The translations under genes and the position numbers were made by a program. From Zygnema cylindricum (taxonomy: Eukaryota > Streptophyta > Zygnematophyceae > Zygnematales > Zygnemataceae), in assembly GCA_037447655.1 (NCBI GenBank), contig JBBHKE010001733.1, positions 18,547 through 82,546 on the forward strand: a DNA stretch of 64,000 nt, given 5' to 3'. Positions 10,375 to 22,437 of the stretch are shown here, one piece after another (the stretch's first letter is position 1; every line of letters starts with the position of its first letter). The notes under the pieces were generated by a model that made no database searches, was not told where the DNA came from, and saw only the letters and a list, made by a program, of their open reading frames with translations.

Positions 10375-11285
10375 TTTCGCACTTTTTGATCTACGATTCC
10401 TTCCTTGATTCCCGGCACTCTGAGTGGACATGAGAAGAATCTTTGGACGGCAAGTTGTAATGATTAGAGTACTGACGGCCAAACGGACGCTGCCTATACC
10501 ACATGTCATCGCACGTAAAAAGACAAAAAAATGGGACGTGACAGGTTTGCACACAGCTGCTCATTTTCTTGTCGTTTGGTCTGTGGATTCAATGAAAAAA
10601 GCGTAAAATGTGTGTCCGTACAAGGTTTTTTTACCAAAGACTGACTGTCTGCCTGGCTGTTTTTGTTTCTCTCTCTTTTTTGTACTGTAGCTATGATCCG
10701 TGAAGTAAAAGGTACGCATGTCAGCCGCAGACCATGTGACGACAACTCAGCATTCAGATACACTTTAATTCACCTCCCGCGAAAGATCTGAAAAAATCCG
10801 TACATTCTCTCGAACGAACTACAGTACTCAAAATCAAATCTAGCGTCAAATGGACCTGAACTTGCACATCCGTACCCTATATCCGTTCAAATACGCCAAA
10901 AAAGCTAAAAAACAAACATAAAAAGCAATCGGACAAACCATGGATTTGTTTTGGAGGGTTCGAGCAATCAACTACACCGTGAATCGCTATTAGGGTTTAA
11001 TGTTTTTTTTGTCTCTTTAAACATTTCTTATCCGTACACAATTGTAATCTGACGGTTGCGATTGAAAGGTAAGATTCTCAGCTTCCAATTGACGGTCTCG
11101 AATTGAAAATCGGACATATGTGTACGGAGAAAAGATGTTTTAAGTGGCAAAAAAATTATTAACACTAATAGCGATACACGGTGTAAAAGTCGAAACCATC
11201 GACCCTAGTGTGAATTAAAGTGACTCTTGTGTTTAAATTGACATCTACCTTTTTTGAGTCCTTAACTCCATGTCCTAAGTCTACT
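10375..11285. repeat. Degenerate long repeat, copy 2, with nested MITE
   Basis: Counterpart of 4670-5470. The homologous parts are about 10375-10610, 10790-10970 and 11205-11285; between the last two lies the short TA-flanked MITE (10975-11183), so the MITE inserted after the repeat existed. No protein is supported. Confidence 0.5.
10975..11183. mobile_element. Short TA-flanked mariner-like MITE (209 bp)
   Basis: Flanked by TA on both sides. It begins CACCGTGAATCGCTATTAG and ends CTAATAGCGATACACGGTG. Inside is a second inverted repeat: tatccgtacacaattgta pairs loosely with acatatgtgtacggaga. It is the best-preserved member of the short subfamily. Confidence 0.85.
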
Positions 11286-11286
11286 A

Positions 11287-11393
11287 CACCGTGCATCACT
11301 ATAATTGTAAATAAATTAGTGTAAAGAAACAAATAGTGTTATAACCTCTATTTTGGGTTACACCAGCAAAACATTAACACTAAGGGTGGGTTT
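11287..11393. mobile_element. Left part of another TA-type MITE, disrupted
   Basis: Starts CACCGTGCATCACTATAATT after TA and continues in the style of the TA-flanked family (taaattagtgtaaag). It is cut at 11391 by the left end of a PIF-like element, and I do not find its right end after 13097. Confidence 0.4.
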
Positions 11394-11510
11394 CCATCGG
11401 GCGAAAAGTGAGGTTGTTTACATAAATTCATACTTTGTCGTACCATAATGTACTTTTTCTTGTTTTTTCTAAAACGACAAAAAAAGTTCCTTTCCGCAAA
11501 ATGCGACTAA
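11394..11510. mobile_element. Left end of a PIF/Harbinger-like element
   Basis: TAA at 11391-11393 is followed by GGGTGGGTTTCCATCGGGCG, the left-end motif of the TTA/TAA family. After 117 bp it is interrupted by the complete element at 11511-13094. Its own right end is not found. Confidence 0.45.
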
Positions 11511-13094
11511 GGGTAGAATTCCATTAGACGAAAAGTGTGGTTCGTTACTCGACGCCGTACGAGTTCGTACAGATTCGTACCACGCCGTACCTTATTTTTT
11601 TTTATCAGACGAAATATCGTTACTGGAAAGCTGTTGGGATGCTCCAATGATGTAGGCGTAATTCTTGGCCGTTGGATATTCCACTTTTTTAGATCCGCGA
11701 AGCAATCGCGCACATCATCCAGTGTGACGATACTCTCCTCGCGAGGAGAGTTGTACGATACTAGACGTGTACCATTGGTACACGTGAAATAACAAAAAAA
11801 TATCCTCTTTGAACAAGCGATCACCGGTCTACACGTCGTATAAGCCATGTGCCTACGTCGTACGGTCCATGTGCCGCCTGCCATGCTAGATGCACGTGAC
11901 CGAAAATATTTTGGCACGCTCCGTCTGATATCCACCGACAATCAAAGTTTGTCGCGACCTTCAAAGTTTACCGCGTCATTTTGCCATTCCGTTTTGAAAT
12001 TTTGATTTCCGATTTCAAAATCAAAAATTTGGCTGCAAACTTTACGTACGAATCATTAACTACCTTCGGAGTACAGATATTTCGTTCTTATTTTTTAGTG
12101 TTGTGTATCGGTAAGGATTTTCCTATAACCGATATGGGCCATTTTTCGGGGACCCAATAATCGATATATTGGTACAATATATCGCTATCGATCTTATCGC
12201 CGATAAGTAGCCGATAATATCGGTTACTTATCGGCGATAATGCCGATAACGATAACTATCGGCGATAACTGTACGAACCGTACAGATAAGTGTATGGCCT
12301 GTACACTGATATGTACGTCTTATTCCCCCGACAGTAGCCGGCATAATATATGTACGGCTTTAGTACGGCTCCAGTTAAAGCGATGTACCTTCCACATCCG
12401 ACGCCGTGGCTTTGTCCCTTTCTTTTTTTAGATCCACTAAAAACCTGCCACGTGTCATCCATCGACTTTTTTGGCCAAAGCCGCCAAAAAAAGCCATTCT
12501 GAGATGTCGGCGCTCACGCTGACCGTCCGCTCTTATTTTATCATTGAATGTCGTCCGTTCGATTCTAGCCGCGCGCATAATGTTATTCTGCATCCGTTGT
12601 ACTTTGAGTCCGCCGTCTTTTTACCGTTTCATGATAATCAGTTTATCGGTACAATTCCGTAAATTCCCGTCAAATTTATGTATAGTTAACCACCCAAAAA
12701 GTACTACAAAGTGCAACGTATTTTTTCGTCAAATTCCGTACATTTCCCGTAAAAAGCCGTACATTTCACGTAAATTTCCGTTCAGTTTACCAGACAGAAA
12801 GCATTCCGGAGAGAAAGTACAGAAAGTACAAATATATCGGGACCGCTGACCGTTCGATAACGATAACTATCGGTATCGGTGTTATCGCGATAAGTTTTTT
12901 ACCGATACACAACACTATATTTTCCATTTGAAGATTTTCTTTAAGATTTTCAAATTTGGACTCTAACCAACGTGGCGCCAATCATAATTGAGGAAGGTTT
13001 GTTACAGGCCCGACAAAATAGAATAGTCTTCCAGTAAACTCTGCCAGTAGAATTTTCCGTACATTTATTGGGACCGCCTAATGGAATTCTACCC
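11511..13094. mobile_element. PIF/Harbinger-like non-autonomous element (1584 bp)
   Basis: It begins GGGTAGAATTCCATTAG and ends CTAATGGAATTCTACCC, a perfect 17-bp inverted repeat, with TAA on both sides (11508-11510 and 13095-13097), which is the target preference of PIF/Harbinger elements. A 20-nt perfect palindrome with the core CCTCGCGAGG lies at 11732-11751. A hAT-like MITE (12096-12917) is inserted inside. No transposase frame is present. Confidence 0.8.
12096..12917. mobile_element. hAT-like MITE nested in a PIF-like element
   Basis: The ends are TAGTGTTGTGTATCGGTAA and TTACCGATACACAACACTA, and the interior near each end is rich in TATCGGCGATAA-type palindromes (12170-12265 and 12855-12895). 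The middle part (about 12600-12820) shares ccgtacatttcccgtaaa-type words with the hAT family of 4181-4661. The 8-bp duplication is not exact (ttattttt versus tattttcc). A right-hand fragment of the same family is at 54695-54809. Confidence 0.75.
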
Positions 13095-13097
13095 TAA

Positions 13098-13592
13098 TAG
13101 GACAAAACTTTACTATTGAGGCTCCAAATGATTGATGATACTTGGGGGATTTATGTCCACGTAGGACGCGTGGATCGTGACATATTGGATTTGTGATGAC
13201 GTGTTTCTGTACCCGTACGTCGGAAAATAGAAGCCGTCACTTAAAGTTTGTGACAGTTGTAGCGATGCAATTCTTGTTTCTCATTGAAAAAAAAAAAACA
13301 AAATCCGAGGAAAACGACAAAAAATAACTGAAGGAGCGTGTAAAAAAGAGAAACAAGACACAGTAAAATACGCGTAACAATTTTGAGAAACTATTTTAGC
13401 CGTCGCGAAAAGGAAATCCATTCGCGTAAATATTGAAAGCTCGTGAAAGAATTAAGTTTATTTTTGTCGTTGCTTCGTGCAAATCTTTCGACGGCTCGAG
13501 GTAATGATTGCAGTAAATTGTCGGCTAGTGCCGTCATCTAACACGGCTGCCGCAATTTTACTTCGTGTACTATTATTAGAGTTAATAACAAG
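13098..13592. other. No recognised feature
   Basis: No terminal repeat, coding frame or similarity to other parts of the window was noticed. Confidence 0.4.
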
Positions 13593-14260
13593 CTTCATCG
13601 CCAATCGCTATTAGCGTAGTGTATGCTAATTCCGTTCCGCTTTTTTTATTTTTTATTCTCAAATGTAGGAAGTTCATTCATTTTTTTCTTTTACTCTATT
13701 TATAGTTTTTTTCCGCGCACCGTGACAAAACGAAAGTACATTGTCGCTTAAAGGTGGTGTACTCTAAGTTCTGACCGCATAAAATTGTACCTTTTAAATG
13801 AAAAAAAGTATTTATGATGCTTAGAGACCACGAACGCATGCGAATGTGCTATCTAAATAAGGGATGAAACCGAGTCATAAAACATCAGGTTCGCACCTAC
13901 TCGTCCAACAACCGCATGGTCGACAGTGTGAACGTCAAACATATTCGCATGTGGAAAGTCAGTTTTTCTTAGTAGATGAAGGTAACTGAACAAATGTATC
14001 GCCGACGTATAACTGTAAACTTTGATATCTACGGTTTCAACTCCAAGTAAGTTCTTTGTAAGAAGTTTGAGTGATTACTAATGTTATTTTATGTCTCTAG
14101 TTAATTTAGCGTAGACGTATATGATATTATGGTGATAATGGTCCCATTCAGTATAAAAGTCTACTGTAAAATGGTGCCGAACACAAAATACAGTAAACGT
14201 TTATGTTAATATGGGATTACGTGCCAAAAAAACCACAAATTAGAGTTATTACTTGAGCCA
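13593..14260. mobile_element. TA-type MITE relative, right end not defined
   Basis: The sequence cgccaatcgctattagcg, followed by tagtgtatgctaattccg, matches the left end of 50123-51424. Downstream words (cgaaagtaca, accacgaacgcatg, aagggatgaaa) match both that element and 213-660. I could not place a right end. Confidence 0.5.
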
Positions 14261-14489
14261 AATAGAATAAAAAAACAGCATTTGACGTTGGTGATATTTG
14301 GGGCGAGGAAAAGCCAAATGCCGACAGTCCCCAAAAAATCACATGTGGTATTGACGAATGACAACTAAGCATTTTGTGTACCTCTGGGACTTGACGCTTT
14401 CGCCGTCATTTTTACAAATTATCAAACGTTTCATGAAGAAGTTGGCGAGAGGTCCGCCGCCTGCTCCACTTTTCATCCATGGATTTCAC

Positions 14490-14950
14490 TTCATGGACGC
14501 CATGGCTCCCTTTCTACTTCCCTCTCGTCACGCCATCCATATCTCTCATCCTCTCCCTCACCATCCTAATATGCCTCTATCTATCGGTTTTTTACTGCTT
14601 CCTTTTCTCATCATAATCCCCCTTCTCATCTTATTCTTACCTCTCACAAGACTTTTCTGCTCCCTATCGATCTGTGTCCTATTCTTCCACCGATCCTGTC
14701 GCCTCCATTTCTCTCTACACGTAATGTGAAAAACGATCCCTCTCGTGGTTTGCGTTTTCCTCGTCCTTGCCATATTCTTTGCCTCCCCACCTCCCTTTAG
14801 GTTTGCCTCTCTTCCCCTCTCTTCCTCTTTATCTCTCCCTACCTCTATCGCCCTTTCTCTTTTCCCCCTCTCTCTCTCCCCTCAATCTGCATCTCCCTAT
14901 CCGTTAATCCCTCTCACTCTCTATATTTGTATCCCATTTTTTTCCCACTC
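14490..14950. repeat. Pyrimidine-rich tract next to the copia LTR
   Basis: CT-rich plus strand with many tctcccct-type words, ending 3 bp before the outer end of the copia LTR. Frames across it (for example 14358-14729) have low-complexity composition and no domain signal. Confidence 0.6.
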
Positions 14951-14952
14951 AT

Positions 14953-16018
14953 TGAATTTTGTGACCTCCATTCGAACACAAAATGTCCAGCTTGTATGAA
15001 ACCTCTAAGATAATATTTGCACTTTTGAATTTAGCGATGAATAAGTGCCACCCTGACACGCAAAAACTCTGCCCAACTACACCCTTGTGTAGCTTGGACT
15101 CCTCTAAGTTTGCAACAAAAAGAATCACTAAATTTGCTCACCTGAGCAGTACGTTATGGCTGTTCAAAGATAGCAAATTTATACAGATGGCCTCTAGAGA
15201 GAGGGCTTTATAAAAATTGTCTACGTCCTAATAACCTACTCACACCTCCTCTAGACCAATGAAAAACCATCATACACTAAATAATGTATATACAAAGTAC
15301 GGTAGCCGTGGTACTTTATGTACGAAATTATTCGGCACCACTCTTAGTCTGCCACATGGCATAAATGTCGTCGTCATTCTGTCCCACTCTTCTCGTGCAT
15401 CCTATAGATGATGTCACGTGTCACATCATCTCCACTTTGGCGAAGTACTGCCAGAAAAACATTTCGGCATACCGACACTCCTGCGTGTCGTCCGTTCGTA
15501 TTCTGACGATTAATATCAAACGTTCGATCTGATGGCGCGCCGAAAAATGTTTACCGTTGAAATTAACTGGTCATTGTTCTGTGTTGACGGTTGAATTTCA
15601 ACGATTGCCATCTCTTTTGACCATTGAAATTCCGTTTTACTTTGCGAACCGTTGATCGCGAAAATACACTTGATTTTGTTTCGTTCATTTCGTGGGGTAC
15701 TGTACGTTTCAATGTTTCATTTCGTTTCGGAATGCGTAGCTACGTAACTCTTTAAATAATTATCCAATACAATATGCGTATTAATTCATCAAGGCCTACC
15801 GGATAAGGCGGCGGCTAAGCCGTACGTTTGTCACTAGGAGGTCACGGGATCAAATCATATTCTTGGCAGCCTACCTTTTGCAAGAGCTGTGTCTTTTGTT
15901 TGTCTTCTGAGGTAGCCATTGCTGCCTACCGATTCTCGAAGACTACGATAAGTACAATATCTGTAGAATGCTCATAGACTGACTAAAAAGATAGATTATA
16001 AAATACCCTTTTTCAACA
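14953..16018 (-). repeat. 3' LTR of the copia element (1066 bp)
   Basis: On the minus strand the LTR starts TGTTGAAA at 16018, directly after the purine-rich AACGGGAG, and ends AAAATTCA at 14953, so it has TG...CA ends. Along its length it aligns with the solo LTRs at 26107-27156 and 22558-23909: shared are atggctacct, a tRNA-like block, ccctctct, tactgctcagg, gagcaaatt, gattctttttg, cagagtttttg and ggagg near the end. A TATA box (TATAAAGCCCTC) lies at about 15200-15211. The flanking 5 bp are ctcat (14948-14952), with no matching copy because the other end of the element is lost. Confidence 0.8.
15791..15870 (+). other. tRNA-like sequence, antisense inside the copia LTR
   Basis: The plus strand reads GGCCTACCGGATAAGGC, close to a tRNA D-arm and A box (plant tRNA-Arg has GGCCTAATGGATAAGGC as I recall it). 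About 55 nt later comes GGGATCAAATC, which fits the B-box rule GWTCRANNC. The T-stem pairing is poor here but perfect in two of the sister copies. It is not a functional tRNA: no acceptor stem closes. Confidence 0.55.
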
Positions 16019-19000
16019 CTCCCGTTATTTTCTAGTCTATCTTTTCTTTCAGTCCAAACTTCTCCCTACAAAATATCAATTTGGGAGAGGGAACAGGCTT
16101 AGTTATCATATCTGCTACCATCTCTCCATCCGGTCTATACTCCAATCTAATTATTTTATTCTTAACCATCTCTTTAACAAAGCTCAAACGAATATCCATA
16201 TGCTTTGCTTTAAAGTGATCCTTGGGGTTTGCTGCAATTGCAATCGCGGCTTGATTATCACAAAATATCTTTTGCACTCCAGTTTCATATATCCAAGTTC
16301 TTGAAGCAAAGATTTCACCCACATTAATTATTTCATAGCCAAACAAGAGGCCATATACTCAGCCTCCGTGGTGGACTGAACAATCATCTTTTGTTGCTTA
16401 TTGCTCTAACAGCAAGCCCCATTCCCAACATACAAAACATACCCAGAAGTACACATCCTCATCGGAGCCTCCCCATAACTGGCATCATTCCAAGTAGTGA
16501 TGTCATTATTATCCCCTCCCAAATGCAACAACAGATATCTTGTTCCTATCAAGTATCGCATGACACTTTTGGCAACTTCCCAATCTTCCTTTCTAAGATC
16601 ATTCAGACTCCTACTTAATTCCCCCACAACTGCTGCTATATCAGGACGAGTATAGTTCATAAAATATATCAAACTACCGACAACTTGTCTGCACGGAATT
16701 GTTTCCATGAACTTGCTTTCCTCAAGTCCTAACTTTATTTAAGATTGACTCCTCTCCGAGCTCCCCTCATTTCCATTCTTTAAGTCCATGGGAGTTGTAC
16801 TACTATTTGCTTTATCCATTTGAATTTTTTCAAGCATATTCCCCATTGCTTCCTTTTGAGTTATCTATCCCTTTCCATCTGAATTCCCAAAATGTATTTT
16901 GCCTCTCCAAAGTCTTTCATTTAAAATCTACTCTTTAAATCCTTTTTCAACCTATTAGTTTTCTCCATCGATAAACTCAAAACAAACAAGTCATCAACGT
17001 AGATAGCAATGAAAATTATACCTTCCTCATCCTCAAATAGATAGATGGAATGATCTGAACTGATTTGGATATATCCCAAACTTGATAGAAACTCGTCCAG
17101 CTTTTTGTTCCATTGGCGTGGAGCTTGTTTTAGTCCGTAAAGGGATTTTAGTACTCTGCACACCTTACTTTCTTCTCCTTTCTCCACAAATCCTTCGGTT
17201 GCCGCATGAAGATCTCTTCGTCTAATTCTCCGTGTAAGAAAGCGGTATTGATGTCCATCTGGTGCACTTCCATGTCTTCCGTTGCCGCTAGACTAAGTAG
17301 AATCCCGACGGAGGGAAATCTAACAACCGAAGCAAAGGTCTCCTCATAATCGATTCTCTCCTTCTGTGTGAACCCCTTTGCCACTAATCTGGCCTTGTAT
17401 CGCTCAATATTGTTATCTGGATTGAGTTTCAACTTAAATACCCACTTGCATCCTATCGGCTTTCTATCTGGAGGACAATCCACCAACTCCCATGTATTTG
17501 CTTCCATAATGGAGGCCATCTCATCATTAATGGCTGTCACCCACCTAATTTTCGGACTATTGATTTCCTCCGAGTAAGTTTGGGATTGGCTCAAATGTGA
17601 CAGCTTAGTTACCTTGTTGTTCACTTGTCTCTCTTGAAGTCTCTTGTTGCTTCTCCTTCCTCCTTCAAACTTTGATATTGGAATGGAGGGTAATCTTGGA
17701 TTTCTCCGAACAACTTCAACTTCTTCCCTATCCGTGGAGTCCATCTCTGAACGTTCATCATCCGTTTCTGGTCTTTCCTCGTTTTGAGCCGGAAGATGTG
17801 ACTCCAAGAGAGGGTCACTCTCGGTCAAATTTTTCTCTTCCTTTGCAAGGTCACGCTGAACCGGAGTTCGGTTAGAAGAATCTGAATCTAACTCATTTTC
17901 GAATTCAATTCCAATTCTAACCGGTTTAGTGTATTTGAAGGGATATATGGACTTCCTTTCATCCATGACTACCAAGTGTTTCACTAGAATTATGTCTTCT
18001 CTTCCGAGATCATAAACTCTATATCCCTTACATTTTCATCATATCCAAGTAAGTATCCCGGCCTTCCTCTTGCATCTAACTTCCAATCAGATTTTTCTGT
18101 GTTTAAACTAAACACTTGACTTCCGAACACCTTTAAGTGTGAAATATTAGGTTTTCTCCTAGTCCGTCTTTCATATTGTGTTTGTCCTTTTACCGCCGAT
18201 GTAAGGACTATATTTTTGAGATAGTTAGCATAATTCATATCTTCATGCTTAAAACATTTTCTTATCTTTTTATTAGAAAACATATTACGAGCACTATCAC
18301 TCAATGCTCGATTTAGTCTCTCTGCTACACCATTTTGTTCTGGGTTCTTAGGAACTGTCTTTGGTGTTGAACCCCTTCCTCTTTCAGGAAATCCTCAAAC
18401 TCATTAAAAGTGTATTCCCCCCCCATTATCACTCCTCACTCTCTTTATAGGTGTCTCATGATGCTTTTCACTCCATGCTTTATACTCCTTAAAGTAAGCC
18501 GAAGCCTCAGATTCGTTTTTCAAGAAGTATACTCTAGAGTATCTAGACCAATCATCAGTGATAGTAAGCATAAATCTTTTCCCTCCAATTGATGGTACTT
18601 TGGCCGGTCCCCATATGCCAGTATGAACTAGATATAAGACCTTTTCACCCTTATATGTTGCGACTTTTGGAAAAGGCAACTTGTGGGCCTTTCTTTGAGC
18701 ACATCCACTACAATCATCCAAAGTCTCATTGTCTCTAAAGTGTATTCCCTCAACTACACCCATTTTCTTCATTTCATTCAATCTATCTAGATGCAAATGT
18801 CCCAATCTTTTATGCCATATCATCAAATCACTTACACCAGCATAGTAAACTCCCGTACTCAAATTCAATCTAAACATTCTTTGGCTACCCTTTTCAGCTG
18901 TGAAGTAGACTTCATTCTCATAGCTAGCAACAAAGACTCCTTTCGTTGTACTAGTTTCAAAACCTTTATCATCTAAGACCAACGTAGAGATAAGATTTTT

Positions 19001-19545
19001 GTTCAACAATAGAATTAAAAAAACATCAGAGAAAGTGACTATAGATGTCTTACCATCAACTAAAACTCTCAAATACACTGATCCTACTGAATTACAGGTC
19101 ACTATTCTCCCATCCCTACACTCTATCTCTATAGTAGGGATCTTTATCATTTTGGTAAATAATGGTTTTTCTCCACACATATGCATAAAGGCTCCTGAAT
19201 CAATAATCCATCCTTCATAAAGAGCTTCTCTTACTCCACCGAAAGCTAACTTTTGCCTCCTTGGAATCCGCGGCTCACCTTTCACCTCCAGATCCTTGTT
19301 GAGGAGGAGTTCTTCATCGTCCTCATTGCAATCCTCTCCGATAACTTGTGTTGCCACAAATGCCTTCTTTTTCCTTGCGGCTGGTTGTCTGACCTGTTTC
19401 TCTTTCAATCTCAACTCTCTTAATTTAGTACACTCTGCCATGTAATGTCCTGGCTTCTTACAAAAGTGACAAATCTCATTTAGAGGCTTTGATCCAGATC
19501 CATCATGGTTTCCTCTTCCTCCTGTTGGTTTGAAAAGTCAGTTTC
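16019..19545 (-). pseudogene. Ty1/copia gag-pol polyprotein, 5'-truncated and frameshifted
   Basis: Domains occur in copia order on the minus strand: a gag zinc knuckle CHFCKKPGHYMAEC (19471-19430); protease with IIDSGA (about 19201); an HHCC zinc finger and integrase core (18815-18404), then its continuation (18304-17990); reverse transcriptase (17577-16921) with KWVFKLK, MDINTAFLHGELDE and AIYVDD (about 17000); RNase H (16400-16032) with STTEAEYMA and CDNQAAI. Integrase before reverse transcriptase defines copia rather than gypsy. It is dead: frames break near 18400, 17985, 17160, 16920-16710 and 16350. The first catalytic Asp of integrase is Gly (GGC, HTGIWGP, about 18618). Gag upstream of the zinc knuckle and the 5' LTR are missing beyond 19545. 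Confidence 0.92.
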
Positions 19546-20524
19546 GTGCGTACGAGACAGTTTGACCATAACTGCTAATTGGATTTAATATGGAGGTTTG
19601 AATAGATTCACGGATTGGGGGAGCGAACGGATTGATATAATTAAAGTGACGTAAAAGACTCATTGAGTGGTGTGAACAAGCTGTGACAAATGGACGGCGG
19701 ATCGCGAAGCGATCCGATGTAAAATAAACGGAATGTTGGAATAGGCGCCGTCGGTACGGCGGAGCTGCGACGCAGTTAAGTCAACGTAGCTGCGGCTATT
19801 TGTATGATCCGTACGGACAAGCGCAGCCAGCGTAGCTAGCGCAGCTGCGGATAATATGACTAGGATAGATCTCGAGTAATGATGATTGTACGGTAGTGGT
19901 AGCTTAGTAGTTGCTTAGTGGTAGCTTGGTTTCTGACATACGAAGAGTGCGGTGTAAATATTCTGTAACACAGAGGTTTGTCCTTTTGACTTATTGGTTT
20001 ATTAGAGTAGATACAGTACGGCTGGTATGCCTCCGTACTCTGAATATAACTTGCAGGACTTAGATTATTTTATGTATCGCAGTCAAGTTTATCAAAGCAA
20101 TGGCAAACTGTTTTCTGCATCTTTGACCTGTTGGTGTGATCACTCTGTTTGGTGCTTTCATGTGAAACTTTGTGGAGTTATTCTATGATATAGAATCTAT
20201 ATGTGTGTGAAGTTTCATTGTATTCCAGTATCTCTGTAAGATTCTGTGAGCAGTCTAAGTGGTTAGTTTGTGAAGTTGTCAGCTGGTTTTGTGAAACTCA
20301 GGAGCCTATATCTTCTAGATGCATTGGTGGATTTAGCTGTAACTTTGGAAGTTTATAGTGTATATGGTATACTGCTTATTGGTGCAGTTTGAGATGATTC
20401 TGTTCAGTTTGAAGTAATCTGTGCTGTCTGTTTTGAGGTAGTCTGTGGGTGTTTCCGTGAGTAATCCATGGCTGAAATAGGCTATGGACAACACCTCCTC
20501 CACCAAAGTTTCCATAAGGTTTTT
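19546..20524. other. Sequence beyond the copia truncation; no feature seen
   Basis: The copia frame ends abruptly near 19545. The following kilobase has gcagct-rich words (19755-19860: cgcagttaagtc, gcgcagcc, gcgcagctgcg) and then T-rich DNA, with no retrotransposon domain or gene. Confidence 0.4.
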
Positions 20525-20727
20525 TAGAATCCCATGCACTCATTCCTATTCCCGGTCCTTCTGCCTCTCCTATTTGTGCATGCATGTCTATGGGAGGGAG
20601 GGGGGAAACAATGGGCATGATCATTATTATGGGAAGCCTTTGCGTTGGTGGGTTTTTTGCAAGACTCCAAGGCTAACCACTCTGGGCAGCGGGCCTTTCA
20701 CTTGGGATTCTCGGGCACGCTCGACAG
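20525..20727. repeat. 200-bp direct repeat, copy 1
   Basis: Closely matches 21985-22192 with few differences, for example catgcactcattcctattc, gggcatgatcattattatgg and gggattctcgggcacgctcg. On the minus strand both copies keep a similar short frame containing CPEWLA and HRHACTNRRG, which may be a shared ancestral coding fragment. The two copies are 1.46 kb apart in the same orientation. No TG/CA ends or target duplication could be assigned. Confidence 0.7.
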
Positions 20728-21984
20728 TTGTAAAGCTAGAGTGTTTTTTAGGCACACTTTTATTCTCCCGAGGATTTTCGTACCCTTCCGACCCGTACTG
20801 TTCTCAGATTACGGAGAAGCGAGCACAACCAGCCAAAATGATTATAGTATTTCCTTAACTGAACGGGAGGCACTTTATTTCGCGCCTAACAGAGGCCGGA
20901 CGACAAAGTTCTACCGTCTGAAAGATTGCAGTTCCGTTACATAGTACTAGCTTCCACCATCCCTAATGGGGGGTACATTGTGGGTTGCTACGTAGACTTC
21001 CGGACTGTAATCTAGATTATGCTGTTAGTCTGTAGCAATTCAGTTCAGGTTCAGCTGACCAGTGGTCCATTTATTACATTAAGTCAAAGCTTGGCACTTC
21101 CGTGTCCTTTTAGTTCTTTGTCTTAAAACTGCGGAACAAATAATAACTTCCGGCCGTGGATCTAGCCGTAGTCAGAGGTCGAACTTTTTTCCCTAAGTGT
21201 AGTACAAATTATTTTGTCTTATGTTAGTTTGGTTGTTGTTGCTTGCCGCTCATTGGTTAATAGCATTGGTTTGACTTTTGGACCTAAAACTGGACAAACT
21301 TTTGTTGTATAAGGCACTTGGGGCCGAAGGAGACAGGTTGTTTTTCAGCACTGTCTCTTGTGAAAACCCTCAGAAAATCCAACAAACCTACTTTTGGAAA
21401 AATCTTTGTTTTGTTTTGACTCTGTTGCCATCTTTGTTTTGGATATGTCCATTGTGGGAATCATAGTTCGGGCTAGTAGTTGGCACTATCGTCCCTTTCG
21501 GTGATTTTTGGACTTTTTGCTGCCTAAAACCGAGAAGAGTCTAGTCGGTTCCAAGCTGTGGACATCGAGGGTTGAAGGAGTACCGTACCTATTTACACTA
21601 CCATTGGGAGAGAGAGTTCGCTTTTTTCTCATTGTCATCGTAAATTACCGAGGTATGTTAAGCTTGCTTCGCCATCTTTTATATCTTTCATCTAATATTT
21701 TATTTCTGTGGTCAAGGTGATATTGTTAAATCTGAAACAACCATCCCTTTTTATCTCTATATGTCAACTTGGTAGTACATTTTTGTATTCGCTTGTAGTT
21801 TCTTGTGCTTTGGCGTGAACTTCCCAGAGTAAAACTGCAACTTCCTTGTATCGAAACAGCGGGTTTTGAGGGAACAAATGTTATAGACTTCCCGTGGATA
21901 AAGTAAAATTGGGGCACTAACCCGATAAACCAAAAACCCAACCCCCTTTCCCTGGCTCGATGGGGAAAGGAAGGGGGAGGGGAG
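20728..21984. other. Spacer between two direct repeats; no gene recognised
   Basis: Non-repetitive within this window. It contains tgtgcgtc-poor, T-rich sequence and frames of at most 70-130 codons without motifs. It could be the interior of an unknown retrotransposon flanked by the two 200-bp repeats. Confidence 0.35.
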
Positions 21985-22192
21985 ATCTTTTCGCCTTCCC
22001 ATGCACTCATTCCTATTCCCGGTCCTTTTGCCTCTTCTATTTGTGCATGCATGTCTATGGGAGGGAGGGGGGCAGTAGTGGGCATGATCATTATTATGGG
22101 AAGCCTTTGCATTGGTGGGTTCTTTGGAGGACTGCGAGGCCAACCACTCCGGGCAGTGGGCCTTTCCCTTGGGATTCTCGGGCACGCTCGAC
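21985..22192. repeat. 200-bp direct repeat, copy 2
   Basis: Partner of 20525-20727. The unit ends at the same word, gggcacgctcgaca. Differences include gggggaaacaatg versus ggggggcagtagtg in the middle. Confidence 0.7.
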
Positions 22193-22219
22193 ATCAAATC
22201 CAAGATCTGACATCTTTCT

Positions 22220-22437
22220 TTTTAGCAAATAAACCTTCCTAACCGTAAATACAATAATCTATTTCCCGTAAACCTCTGGATAGCCTAGGTAGCCATGACT
22301 CTAGCTTCCTCTCCAACTTCTCAGTGACTGCAACAAGTGTGGGACTTCGAGAGAGAAGTTAGAGGTGGACTACCTCAGCTTCTTTCTGTATTCCAATTTA
22401 GACCTAGAAAATATTAAAAGAACCATCGATTTCTACA
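22220..22437 (-). repeat. Truncated inverted copy of the solo-LTR start
   Basis: Read on the minus strand from 22437 it begins TGTAGAAATCGATGG and follows the first about 200 bp of the LTR family at 26107-27156 (ttctaggtc, agaagttgg, gctacctaggctatcc), stopping before the tRNA-like block. It faces the full LTR at 22558, giving an inverted pair separated by 120 bp. Confidence 0.75.

Noticed and set aside
15791-15870. A functional tRNA gene
   Set aside because: The A and B boxes are tRNA-like but no acceptor stem or clean anticodon arm forms, and the sequence lies inside an LTR.
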